From contig JADJWX010000004.1 in assembly GCA_016716135.1 (NCBI GenBank), positions 496,001 through 560,000 of the forward strand: DNA of 64,000 nt, written 5' to 3'. The position numbers and the translations under genes are program-made. The first letter of the stretch is position 1; every line of letters starts with the position of its first letter. A model generated the notes under the pieces. It was given only the letters and a program-made list of their open reading frames with translations, did not search any database and had not been told where the DNA came from. Source of the DNA: Lewinellaceae bacterium. Its GTDB lineage: Bacteria > Bacteroidota > Bacteroidia > Chitinophagales > Saprospiraceae. Shown piece after piece: positions 17,077 through 25,108 of the stretch.

Positions 17077-18240
17077 CTAGGGCGGCGGCACCGCTTCCGG
17101 CAGCAGTTGCTTCGCCAGAGCCAATTTCCCGGATTTGATTTCCAATATGGTGACGGATTTTTGCGGAATGCGTTCGCCATTCAAAAAGCTGATCGTGCCG
17201 GTAACCCCTTCAACATTTTGCAGCGTAGCCAGCGCAGCCCGGATGGCTGCCGGATCGGCGCTTTGCGCGCTGTTGATTGCTGCGGCCAGCAGGTTTACCG
17301 TATCATAGCCCAGTGCAGCAAAAGCGTCCGGCGCATGACCATACTTACTGGTATAATTTGCAATGAAGGCTCGAACGCGCGGATCGGGATTGCCGGCCTG
17401 CATATATGCATGTGTGGTAAAAAACACATTGGAAATGCCTGTTTGGCCGGCCCAAATGGTTTCCGAATCAAAGCCGTCTCCTCCGATCACGGGTTGGTTA
17501 AAACCGGCATGCCGGATCAGTTTTGTGGCCGACAGCGCATGTTGCGGCATAGCCGCCAGATAGATCAAATCGGCGCCTTTTAATTGAGCGGTTACCGGGT
17601 TAAGGTCGGATTCGTTGTAAGCCTGGACGGAAAGTATCTGACCGCCAAGTTGCCTGAATCGGGCGCTAAAATATGCCTGCAACAAACGGGTATAGGTTTG
17701 AGTGGAATCGTACACTACCGCCACCTTGGTGGCTTTTTTATCTCTGAAGGCAAACTCAGCAGCCGCAGCAGCCTGAACATTATCGGCAAAGCAAGCCAGA
17801 AAAAGAAAATCAGGCACCTGCGCCGGCAATTTCGGAGAAGTAGCGCCGGAGGTTAAAAATACCCGCTCGTTATCCGCAGCGACTTCAGCAGCGGCAAGCA
17901 CCATGTCCGTATCGGACAATCCGATAAATGCGGCAGTTTTCGGGTCGGTCGCAAATTGCTCCAGCGCTTTTTGGCGCAGTACTTCCGGGTTGCTTTTACC
18001 ATCCTGCAACCGGAGCAACAGTTTGCGGCCCGGCAATCCGTTTTCCTGGTTCAACCGGTCGACTGCAAGCATGGCGCCGCGGTAGGAAGGCAGATCCAGC
18101 GCCGCCTGACCACCCGATAAATTATACATGGCGGCAATGCTAATCGGGCCGTTTTGTACGGACGTGTCTTTGCAACCGAAGGTTGTAAAACCTGTCAGGC
18201 AAAATGCCAGTACTTGCAACTTGGAGATCGTGAAACGCAT
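17077..18240 (-). CDS. Periplasmic ligand-binding lipoprotein (branched-chain amino-acid receptor fold)
   Basis: This protein of about 387 aa has the periplasmic binding protein type I (Leu/Ile/Val receptor) fold. ATG 18240 (MRFTISKLQ) starts a lipoprotein signal ending FGC; an upstream ATG at 18267 would lengthen the N-region. Mature landmarks are PISIAAMYNLSGGQAALDLP, GAMLAVDRLNQENGLPGRKL, AFIGLSDTDMVLAAAEVAA, KVAVVYDSTQTY, and the C-lobe GYDTVNLLAAAINSA. No permease or ATPase gene is nearby, so it may be an orphan sensor or work with distant ABC components. It is the last gene of a minus-strand run but is separated from the secretin group by about 170 bp with a hairpin terminator. Confidence 0.85.
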   Translation of the reverse strand: MRFTISKLQVLAFCLTGFTTFGCKDTSVQNGPISIAAMYNLSGGQAALDLPSYRGAMLAVDRLNQENGLPGRKLLLRLQDGKSNPEVLRQKALEQFATDPKTAAFIGLSDTDMVLAAAEVAADNERVFLTSGATSPKLPAQVPDFLFLACFADNVQAAAAAEFAFRDKKATKVAVVYDSTQTYTRLLQAYFSARFRQLGGQILSVQAYNESDLNPVTAQLKGADLIYLAAMPQHALSATKLIRHAGFNQPVIGGDGFDSETIWAGQTGISNVFFTTHAYMQAGNPDPRVRAFIANYTSKYGHAPDAFAALGYDTVNLLAAAINSAQSADPAAIRAALATLQNVEGVTGTISFLNGERIPQKSVTILEIKSGKLALAKQLLPEAVPPP

Positions 18241-18306
18241 AATTGTACTTAATTTAAATAATTGCACAGGCTAAAAAAAACACCGGAATATCGGGCATCT
18301 AAAACA

Positions 18307-18343
18307 GGCAAGGAAGGAGTTTGCGAACAAACTCCCCCTTGCC
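18307..18343 (-). terminator. Hairpin terminator after the lipoprotein gene
   Basis: Nested arms GGCAAGG/CCTTGCC and GGAGTTTG/CAAACTCC enclose a CGAA tetraloop. It lies 68 bp beyond the stop of the minus-strand lipoprotein gene and before the binding-protein gene. It has no strong T-tract, so it may only attenuate. Confidence 0.6.
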
Positions 18344-18410
18344 AAAATCAATGATGCTATTCTTTCCCGATTCCTGCTTTGAAGGAACCGGTTAGTGTTT
18401 TACACTGCCG

Positions 18411-19100
18411 CTAAAATATCTGCAAGTTTAGTCCACTGTTTATCCGGTGCGCATGTCCGTCGGGGTCCTGCACTTCGGCCAGCACGGTGTAATTGCCTGC
18501 CGGCAAGCCGCCTGAAGTGAGCGTCGCATCGAACAGGTAGGTTTCCAGGCTGTGGCTGGTAAGCAAAGCCGGTACAATGGCAACAACAACGCCGCCAGCC
18601 GTTTGCAGAAGGATGTTTGCCTGGAAACCCTGCGCAATACTGTTAAACGCATCAGCCACAACCAGGCGAACTTGTACTGTGTCGGACATTGTTGCGGAAA
18701 TGGTCGGTTTGCTCAGGCTTACCTGTTCTATTGTCGGGCTACCCGTAAGTATGACATCCAACTGCTGTTCGGCATTTTCACTCAGGGAAATAATTGTTGC
18801 ATACGGAACAAAACCGTTAAGACTCACCGTCAGTGTTACATCATCCCAGAGGCCGGTTAGCCGGTAATACCCATCATGGTCCGTTATTGAAGTCACAGTT
18901 TGAGCGAAAGGCGCCTGCCCGGGCGACTGGCTGGGGGCATCGAAGCCGGCCGATACCAGAATACCGGGCAGGGCGGCGCCATTATTGTCTGTAACCCTTC
19001 CGTCAACGGAGCCTTTTACCGGGTAAAAAACGATATCCCGGCAACCCCATGCCGGGAGCAGGAGCAACAACACCAGCAATTGAATCGGAAAATATTTCAT
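18411..19100 (-). CDS. Lipoprotein with carboxypeptidase-regulatory-like domain
   Basis: This 229-aa lipoprotein has a signal MKYFPIQLLVLLLLLPAWGC, with Cys20 as the lipidated residue. Residues about 30-120 match the carboxypeptidase-regulatory-like (transthyretin/Ig) fold: GSVDGRVTDNNGAALPGILV, HDGYYRLTGLWDDVTLTV and the NGFVPY turn. The C-terminal half (PAGNYTVLAEVQDPDGHAH) resembles another beta-sandwich. It lies 54 bp after the secretin and is probably in the same operon; a pilotin-like or scaffold role for the secretin is possible but unproven. Confidence 0.75.
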   Translation of the reverse strand: MKYFPIQLLVLLLLLPAWGCRDIVFYPVKGSVDGRVTDNNGAALPGILVSAGFDAPSQSPGQAPFAQTVTSITDHDGYYRLTGLWDDVTLTVSLNGFVPYATIISLSENAEQQLDVILTGSPTIEQVSLSKPTISATMSDTVQVRLVVADAFNSIAQGFQANILLQTAGGVVVAIVPALLTSHSLETYLFDATLTSGGLPAGNYTVLAEVQDPDGHAHRINSGLNLQIF

Positions 19101-19154
19101 GACTTTTTTTGTTCCAGATGATTAATAAATAAAAGATCAGGCGATCCGGCCGGT

Positions 19155-20249
19155 CTATTGACCGCCCTGACGTTTGGCTGCTTTGCGATTGCGCCGAATC
19201 GACTTGGTGGTTTTATCATATTTTAGAAACGCAGGGTCCTGTTCAATGATCTGCTCCACAGTGTTTTCAAAAGGTGTCATTTTGCGGATATTTTGATATT
19301 CGGATTCATTTTCAATCGGGTGCAGGTACGGGGTGATGTAGATGACCCGTTCCACATAATTCTTGACTTCTTTTTTACTTTTGAACAGCAAACCCAGCAG
19401 CGGAATTTTCCGCAGGAATGGCACGCCGCCTTCCAGGGTGTTGGTTTCTTCCACAATCAGGCCGCCGATAATCAGGGTATGGCCGTCGAGGACAGTCACC
19501 AGTGTGGATATGTTGTTTTCTTCAATCAGAAATTCTCCGGCTGATGAAAAAGGCAAAAATTCGGAAACCCGGCCCTGGATATTCAGGTGGATCAGGGAAT
19601 CGTGCGTAGGCACCGGCGTTACGCTCAGGTTGATGCCTGCTTCAATATTCTGGAGCGTGGTGGTTACGCCGTTGATCGTTGCCGTTTCGAGCACAATGGT
19701 GCGCCGGTCAACGATGTTAAGGCTGGCCGGTTCACCGCTCAACACGGCCAGGTGCGGGTTGGTCATTACCTTGGCCCTGTCTTCGTTCACCAGCGCCCGG
19801 ATATTCAGGTGGAAATTGGGCGACAGCTTTGAAATAGCGTTATACATGAACGACATTTCACCCGAACTGGCTCCCGGGGTGTAGTTCACATTGCCGAAAT
19901 TTCCGGAGGTACCCTGGGTGATATCGATGCCCCAGTTAAAGTCGTGTTCATGAAAATACTCCACCAGCATAAATTCGATGCTGATCATCATTTGCGGCAC
20001 ATCCAGCATTTCCAATTGTGTTTTAGCATTTTGAATCTGCATGGAGTCACCCACCAGGATCAGCCGGTTTCCCTCCTTGTGTTCATACACTTCCACATCT
20101 TTGTTGATCTGTTCAAATTTTTGCAGGACAACGTCGGAAATCAGGTTTTTCATTTTGTATTCCTGCACCATGCGCTGCCCCGAGAGGGCGCTTCCGGGGC
20201 ACAGCAGTACCCAGGCAATCAGTAGCCGAAGCCTAAATAAATGTTTCAT
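19155..20249 (-). CDS. Orphan secretin (GspD/PilQ-type)
   Basis: This 364-aa exported protein contains a secretin core. ATG 20249 begins a signal peptide (MKHLFRLRLLIAWVLL) ending near ALSGQ; the alternative TTG at 20255 adds two residues. A short N-domain (LISDVVLQKFEQINKDVEVY ... LILVGDSMQIQNAKTQLEML) resembles a single secretin N1 module. The beta-barrel part shows VMTNPHLAVLSGEPASLNI, VLDGHTLIIGGLI and the hallmark VPFLRKIPLLGLLFKSK, followed by VIYITPYLHP. It is much shorter than T2SS or T4P secretins (600 aa or more), with no N0/N2/N3 repeats. No ATPase, pseudopilin or platform gene is in the window. It is co-directional with a glycine-rich protein (32 bp upstream) and a lipoprotein. 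Confidence 0.88.
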   Translation of the reverse strand: MKHLFRLRLLIAWVLLCPGSALSGQRMVQEYKMKNLISDVVLQKFEQINKDVEVYEHKEGNRLILVGDSMQIQNAKTQLEMLDVPQMMISIEFMLVEYFHEHDFNWGIDITQGTSGNFGNVNYTPGASSGEMSFMYNAISKLSPNFHLNIRALVNEDRAKVMTNPHLAVLSGEPASLNIVDRRTIVLETATINGVTTTLQNIEAGINLSVTPVPTHDSLIHLNIQGRVSEFLPFSSAGEFLIEENNISTLVTVLDGHTLIIGGLIVEETNTLEGGVPFLRKIPLLGLLFKSKKEVKNYVERVIYITPYLHPIENESEYQNIRKMTPFENTVEQIIEQDPAFLKYDKTTKSIRRNRKAAKRQGGQ

Positions 20250-20281
20250 TAGCAAGCATCATTGATTGTTAGAACTTAGTA

Positions 20282-21289
20282 TCAGGGGCTTTTTTTTGTC
20301 AGCATGTAGCGGACATATCCGTCACCTGGATTGATGGTACTACCGTTGTTTTGCCTGGAGGCATTGAATGGAGAAACGGAAATCGATTCAATAAAAGAGC
20401 CACCACCACCACCGCCGAATCCGGCTTTGCCGGCGCCGCCGCCGGAATAGCCGCCGCCACCGCCACCGCTTACTCCGCCGGAGCCGCCGCCGCCGAATCC
20501 CCAGCCGCCGTTGCGGGCCCCGGCCTGGGTACCGCCGACACCGCCAAGAGGCTCCTTGTACAGCATTTTATCTTTCCACCCGGCGTTACCATAGTAGAGC
20601 GCACCGGGCTCGTGGATGCCATCGCCGAAAGCGCCGCCGCCGCCGCCGGATGACTGCACAAACTGGCCGCCCTGGCCTTGTGAGCCACCCGACGCGATAT
20701 TCTGCTGCATGCCGCTGCCCGTTCCGTTGTCGGTAGGGTTGCCGGGCAGTCCGGGTGAATCGAAAATACCTTTTTCTGTTTTTTGAACACCGGCGCCGCC
20801 GCCGCCGCTGGCAACCAGTAGCACCGTCCAGCTTTGCCGGTTATCTTTAGACATCAGGACGGTTGTACCGCCGCCACCACCGGCCCCGTAATTTCCAGTA
20901 TCAAGCAGGTCGTGTTTAGCCCATTCGCCGCGTTTGCCAATAATCAGGCGCAGAATGGCGCCGCGAGGAATGTCACCTGATCCGTTGCCGATTCTAAACC
21001 CGGCACTCACCGTTGCTCCTTCACCGCCGCCGACCCGCTGCGTACGTAATGTATTGAACCTGTCGTAATAGGCGTACTCAATCCAGCCGCCGTCACCACC
21101 TTCCAATTCAAAAATCAATTGATCCAGGCTATCCAGCTTCGGCACTTCAAAGTCCTGAAATTTTTCATCATCGGCTTTAATCAACTGGACTTCCCCCGAA
21201 ACAAGGGCGGGTATTTGCGCCGGAAGCCCTGCAACGCCGGCCCACAGAAGAAGCACTATGAAAATAGGAAGAGCATTTAATCGCTGCAT
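20282..21289 (-). CDS. Secreted glycine-rich protein (ALK-type glycine-rich domain-like)
   Basis: This 335-aa protein starts with a signal peptide (MQRLNALPIFIVLLLWAGVAGLPAQ). Residues about 30-120 form a beta-rich region (FEVPKLDSLDQLIFELEGGD). From about residue 125 on there are repeated poly-glycine tracts interleaved with aromatic and alanine residues (GNYGAGGGGGTTVLM, SSGGGGGAFGDGIHEPG, GYSGGGAGKAGFGGGGGGSF), ending in NPGDGYVRYMLTK. That composition and the closing GDGYV motif resemble the glycine-rich domain of ALK/LTK receptors, also found in bacterial surface proteins; this is inference from pattern. It is first in the secretin operon and could be its cargo. Confidence 0.75.
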   Translation of the reverse strand: MQRLNALPIFIVLLLWAGVAGLPAQIPALVSGEVQLIKADDEKFQDFEVPKLDSLDQLIFELEGGDGGWIEYAYYDRFNTLRTQRVGGGEGATVSAGFRIGNGSGDIPRGAILRLIIGKRGEWAKHDLLDTGNYGAGGGGGTTVLMSKDNRQSWTVLLVASGGGGAGVQKTEKGIFDSPGLPGNPTDNGTGSGMQQNIASGGSQGQGGQFVQSSGGGGGAFGDGIHEPGALYYGNAGWKDKMLYKEPLGGVGGTQAGARNGGWGFGGGGSGGVSGGGGGGYSGGGAGKAGFGGGGGGSFIESISVSPFNASRQNNGSTINPGDGYVRYMLTKKSP

Positions 21290-21346
21290 ACGTTATGGGT
21301 GTTTAAAAGTTCTTTGCAAAGTTCAGGCAAGCCCGTTTGGGATAAT

Positions 21347-21383
21347 TGGACTATTGTTTCAAAAACGTGGACTATTGTTTCAA
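21347..21383. promoter_or_regulatory. Tandem 16-bp direct repeat upstream of the secretin operon
   Basis: TGGACTATTGTTTCAA occurs at 21347-21362 and again at 21368-21383, a 21-bp period equal to two helical turns. It lies about 60-95 bp upstream of the glycine-rich gene. A possible -7 box (GAACTTTG on the minus strand, near 21316-21323) lies between it and the gene. This arrangement suits a dimeric activator site. The rest of the 405-bp gap 21290-21694 shows nothing else except a tRNA terminator. Confidence 0.5.
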
Positions 21384-21655
21384 TCACGGGAGGGAGCCGG
21401 CCGTTTGGCCTTTTCTTCCCTTCCTTATCAGCCATGAACAGCTGACTTGAGGCAGGAGTACCAGACTAATAAGACGCTGGTGATGATGAGCCGTGTTTTA
21501 AATTTAAATAATTTTAAAAACGGTTCCGGGCATGTTTGCCCTCGGTCGAAATAAAATGTCGGCTACAGGAATCACATGACCGGGATACCTGTACCCAAGT
21601 ACCTTGCGACGATTTTCGGTCGGTCGGAATGATGTGGGGGGTATAAGTTTTAACG

Positions 21656-21692
21656 GAAAAAGCCCCGTCATAAAAAATGACGAGGCTTTTTT
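21656..21692 (-). terminator. Rho-independent terminator after initiator tRNA
   Basis: Read on the minus strand, AGCCTCGTCATT pairs with AATGACGGGGCT-like sequence, followed by a run of T. It lies 2 bp beyond the tRNA 3' end. Confidence 0.85.
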
Positions 21693-21694
21693 TG

Positions 21695-21767
<73 letters not shown>

Positions 21768-21855
21768 ATTTAGCGGCTGCAAAGGTACAACAATTCATTC
21801 CGAAAACCCAGACCGGTCTAATTATATTTTAAAAAAAACAGACCTTTGCCGCCCT

Positions 21856-22659
21856 ATGCAGACCTGGCTCTCTTTCCATATTCACCCCCTTGAAACCCTG
21901 GATGTCTTTCTTGCCCGGGGCGTCCGTCCGTTTTTAGCCGAGCACATCTGGCCCGTCCAGCAAGCTCGCGCCTTTTTTATCCGCTACGAAGATGAACACG
22001 GCCCACACATTCGCCTGCGCCTCCGTGGCGACGAACAGGTTCTCAGACCGACCCTTCAGGCCTGGTTCAACGAACGCGGCACTGTGGAAGAAATGCCCTA
22101 CCAATCCGAACCGGAACGCTATGGCGGCGAGGAAGCGCTCAGGTGGGCAGAAGAATATTTTCACCTTTCCACCCGGGTCGTGCTCGACCGGCTAAACCGC
22201 CCCTACACCTACGGCGACGCGATGTTCGACGCCCTGCGGATGCATGTTATTACCGCTTTTTCAGCCGGTTGGAATCGTGAAAAAAGTTCCTGGTATTTCG
22301 AAAATCTTTGCCGCCAATGGATCGACCTTTTTTTTCAACCAGCAAAGGAAGGCGCCAACGGTGAACCGAACTGGCGGGAAGCGCTGCTCCGGGATTTTGA
22401 AGAAAGCTTCACCACACAACGAGAAGAACTTCGCATGGCTGTTGTGGAGCTTTGGACTGCACTCGAAAAGGGCAAGTTTGATCAGGAGCAACCCGAGTGG
22501 CTGCGCTGGCTGCGCGGGAACCAGCTCATCCTGCCCGAATTCAGTGACGCATCGCTGGAGAAAAGCCTGCCCAGCCTCTTGCACCTCACCAACAACCGCC
22601 TGGGCATCAATAACCAGGATGAGGTGTACCTGAATTTTTTACTTTGGAAAACCCTGTAA
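21856..22659 (+). CDS. Stand-alone thiopeptide-type / lantibiotic dehydratase C-terminal domain protein
   Basis: This 267-aa cytosolic protein matches the SpaB C-terminal/thiopeptide-type bacteriocin biosynthesis domain: an opening WLSFHIHP, the basic core FFIRYEDEHGPHIRLRLRG, and PYQSEPERYGGEEALRWAEEYFHLS. In full dehydratases this module carries out the glutamate elimination step; related stand-alone proteins include azacycle-forming enzymes and amino-acyl-tRNA-dependent peptide ligases. Here there is no N-terminal dehydratase, precursor peptide or cyclase in the window. A GACCTTTG box (21841-21848) lies 7 bp before the ATG, suggesting a monocistronic gene. The exact activity cannot be told from sequence alone. 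Confidence 0.82.
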   Translation: MQTWLSFHIHPLETLDVFLARGVRPFLAEHIWPVQQARAFFIRYEDEHGPHIRLRLRGDEQVLRPTLQAWFNERGTVEEMPYQSEPERYGGEEALRWAEEYFHLSTRVVLDRLNRPYTYGDAMFDALRMHVITAFSAGWNREKSSWYFENLCRQWIDLFFQPAKEGANGEPNWREALLRDFEESFTTQREELRMAVVELWTALEKGKFDQEQPEWLRWLRGNQLILPEFSDASLEKSLPSLLHLTNNRLGINNQDEVYLNFLLWKTL

Positions 22660-22784
22660 CGCGCGCTGGTAGTTCGTGCATAAAAAAAGCAAACGGCAGC
22701 CTACGCCACTTTCAAAAAGCTGCGCAAACTGCCGTTTGCTTGTGAATATTGTTCCTTTGTTTCGCGACCTACCAGCTCGCGTTA
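22657..22784. repeat. Palindromic element supplying stop codons of both convergent genes
   Basis: Outer arms TAACGCGCGCTGGTAGTTCG (from 22657) and its near-complement ending CTCGCGTTA (22784) enclose an inner hairpin. The TAA at one end is the stop of the thiopeptide-domain gene; the TTA at the other end is the stop of the convergent outer-membrane gene. Related TAACGCG ends occur at 47101-47242 and 50950-50970. Confidence 0.6.
22689..22739. terminator. Bidirectional hairpin terminator between convergent genes
   Basis: GCAAACGGCAG (22689-22699) pairs with CTGCCGTTTGC (22729-22739) around a 29-base loop that contains weaker internal pairing. An A-run on the left gives a T-run for the minus-strand gene. 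Confidence 0.65.
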
Positions 22785-24131
22785 CTCAAACCGACGCTTG
22801 TAGAACCACGAATTGTCATTAAACGTATACCCAAATGTAAACCGGTAATATGTCTCCTGAATAGGCGAATCGGCGCCCAGCCGGCCAACTTCCAGCGCAA
22901 TATTAATAAACGAAGTCTGCTGGCGCGGCATGATCACCGGAAAGCCCAGGCCCACGGTAAAGCCCAGATCGTCCAGCCCGCTACCTTCAACCACCCGCGC
23001 ATCCTGACGGTAATACGCGCCGGCCCGCAAACGTATCCGTTTTGCATAGTTGTTATACGACGAATAGTCCGGAATGTATTCCACGCCGGCTGAAAAAGCC
23101 GATGTATTCCGGTATTCAGAATCATTGGGGCGGGCCTCGTTTTTGAAAGAAGACCAACCTTCATAATTGTATTGTGCACCCAGCCGGAGTTTGTTGGCCA
23201 CAACATATTGAACGCCCAGTCCAAAACCGGGAGGAAGTTTGATTTTCCGATCCACACCGGACTCAAACAACAAGGTATCGGCGCTTTCGTACTGACCGTT
23301 GGCCAGACGCCCGCGGCTGCGCAGGAAAATCCGGTCGGCCGTGCTGTTGATGTTGTGGCTGCCTTCTCCCGTCAGGCCGATGGTAACCCAGCGAACCGGC
23401 ATCGTTTTGTCGTTTTCACTGTATTTCAACACGATATCGTGCTGTACGCCGAGATTCCAGACGAAGCCATTCATACGAATATCATCGCGGCTGGTATTGG
23501 CAAATGTGGGTAGTGAGTCGATAAAAAAAGTAGAGCTTTCATAGGTATTCTTGCCAAACAGCCAACCAATATTCAAACCCACAGCCGTATTTTTATATTT
23601 GGCAGCATTGCTCCAGGTAAACTGATACGTGCCGCCGTTACCCTCAAAAACACTTTGCACATCGCCGACCTGCCCTTGCGGCGGATCAATTATGGTGTCG
23701 CGGGAAACAACGTTGTAGCCCACCAGTGTTTTGGGTGTAAGCGCCATCCCCATGCCGAACTGCCAGGGCGACTTGCGCTTGTCCAGCACTTCGTTGATCG
23801 GACTCCGCAACGGGAATCCCAAGGCCAGGTAGGACAGGTTTCCGCTCCAGTTGTTCCGCGAATCCATGTCGTACTTATAGTAACTGTTTTTGGCATACAT
23901 GCCGCCTTCCAGCGTTGTGGCGCGCAAATAGGCATACGATGCCGGATTTACCAGGCTCAGGTGAAACGGATCGTGAAAGGCAATCGCCTGTCCGCCAAAA
24001 CCGGCTTGTGCGGCAAAAAACTGGTTGAGTGGGTCGCCGATGCCATACCGCGAATACGGCGAATTCTGTTTGGGCTGGGCGGTCAGCGCCGCAGCAAAAA
24101 GGAGAAAAAAGAAACTCAGTTTTAGCTTCAT
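22782..24131 (-). CDS. Outer membrane beta-barrel protein (FadL/PorV-like)
   Basis: This 449-aa protein has a signal peptide MKLKLSFFFLLFAAALTAQ; I chose ATG 24131 over the upstream in-frame 24179. Mature residues begin KQNSPYSRYGIGDPLNQFFA, a hallmark of a Bacteroidota outer-membrane family usually found next to coaX. Alternating hydrophobic strands continue to the end (LRLGAQYNYEGWSSF, IRLRAGAYYRQDARV, YRFTFGYTFNDNSWFYKRRF). It is probably a porin-like or transport barrel; the substrate is unknown. It starts 22 bp after coaX, so the two form an operon. Confidence 0.85.
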   Translation of the reverse strand: MKLKLSFFFLLFAAALTAQPKQNSPYSRYGIGDPLNQFFAAQAGFGGQAIAFHDPFHLSLVNPASYAYLRATTLEGGMYAKNSYYKYDMDSRNNWSGNLSYLALGFPLRSPINEVLDKRKSPWQFGMGMALTPKTLVGYNVVSRDTIIDPPQGQVGDVQSVFEGNGGTYQFTWSNAAKYKNTAVGLNIGWLFGKNTYESSTFFIDSLPTFANTSRDDIRMNGFVWNLGVQHDIVLKYSENDKTMPVRWVTIGLTGEGSHNINSTADRIFLRSRGRLANGQYESADTLLFESGVDRKIKLPPGFGLGVQYVVANKLRLGAQYNYEGWSSFKNEARPNDSEYRNTSAFSAGVEYIPDYSSYNNYAKRIRLRAGAYYRQDARVVEGSGLDDLGFTVGLGFPVIMPRQQTSFINIALEVGRLGADSPIQETYYRFTFGYTFNDNSWFYKRRFE

Positions 24132-24153
24132 CGAAGAGTGTGTTATCCGGAAT

Positions 24154-24897
24154 TCAGGGAATACGATTTTGGTTAGCATTGTATTGTAAAATATGGTTCA
24201 GTCCGTGTAATACTAAATTTGGTTCAACAAGCAACGCGGGTATTGGTAAATGTGGCGCAAAAAAACCGGCGTCGCCACCGGTCAGAATTACTTGCAGCGA
24301 TTCGAGTGGCGCGCCAAAAGCCTGTACAAAACCCAAAATTTCAAATGTCGCACCGCGCAACGCCCCGTTTTGCAGGGCCGTTTCCGTGCTGTACCCTACC
24401 GTTTCCGGCGGCATAACCACCGGCACCTGCGGCAAGCGCGCCGTAAAGGTATGCATCGCCAGGATGCGCATGGCTGCCCCGGGTGCAATATTCCCGCCCA
24501 CATACGTGTCGCCTCCGCGGAGGAGGTCGTATTTGATGCAGGTGCCGCAATCGATCACCATGCAGTTTTCATCGGGAAACAAGGCTTGCGCACCCGCCAC
24601 AGCGGCTATCCGGTCGCGTCCCAGGGTTTCCGGCGTTTTGTACGTATTCCGAAAAGGCAAGGGTGTTTCATGTGTCAATTCCAACGCCAATGGAAATACA
24701 TCGGCCAGTTTGTGCTGGGTTTCGGGGTCGGGTAAGACCACCGATGCCAGAATGACGCGATCCACTCCGGCCTGGTTGCCGTACGACACCAGTTCCTCTA
24801 ACGTCCAAGCAGTCCAAATCGCTTGCTCGACCAAACGATTGCCGTCAAAAAGCCCCAGTTTGGTGCGGGTGTTGCCGATGTCGAGTACCAGATTCAA
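24154..24897 (-). CDS. coaX: Type III pantothenate kinase
   Basis: This 247-aa ASKHA-fold kinase phosphorylates pantothenate, the first committed step to coenzyme A; coaBC for the next steps lies 12 kb away. The phosphate-1 loop is LDIGNTRTKLGLF (Asp6). Other family motifs are ETLGRDRIAAVAGA, VIDCGTCIKYD and YVGGNIAPGAAMR. No ATG occurs close to the domain start; the best start is TTG at 24897, giving MNLVLDIGN. The only upstream ATG (25071) would add about 58 residues without homology. A TACCTTCG box (24953-24960, minus strand) fits a promoter for the TTG start. Confidence 0.9.
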   Translation of the reverse strand: MNLVLDIGNTRTKLGLFDGNRLVEQAIWTAWTLEELVSYGNQAGVDRVILASVVLPDPETQHKLADVFPLALELTHETPLPFRNTYKTPETLGRDRIAAVAGAQALFPDENCMVIDCGTCIKYDLLRGGDTYVGGNIAPGAAMRILAMHTFTARLPQVPVVMPPETVGYSTETALQNGALRGATFEILGFVQAFGAPLESLQVILTGGDAGFFAPHLPIPALLVEPNLVLHGLNHILQYNANQNRIP

Positions 24898-25108
24898 AGG
24901 TTGATTTGTTTGCCGGAGACAAGACGCACCAAAGGTGCGTGTTACAAATCCGCGAAGGTACACCAGTACGGACGAAAATTTGTGTTTTGAACAAAATCCG
25001 CTGGAATGCCCGCCAGGCAGTCCCCCGCAAAAAAAATGAAGCCATCCGAAAACCGGATGACTCCATACCATATCTCATGAAATGATTTTCCTGAATTTTC
25101 TGCCCGGG

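Noticed and set aside
17077..21289. A complete type II secretion or type IV pilus locus around the secretin
   Set aside because: No ATPase, platform protein, pseudopilin or prepilin peptidase gene exists on either strand nearby.
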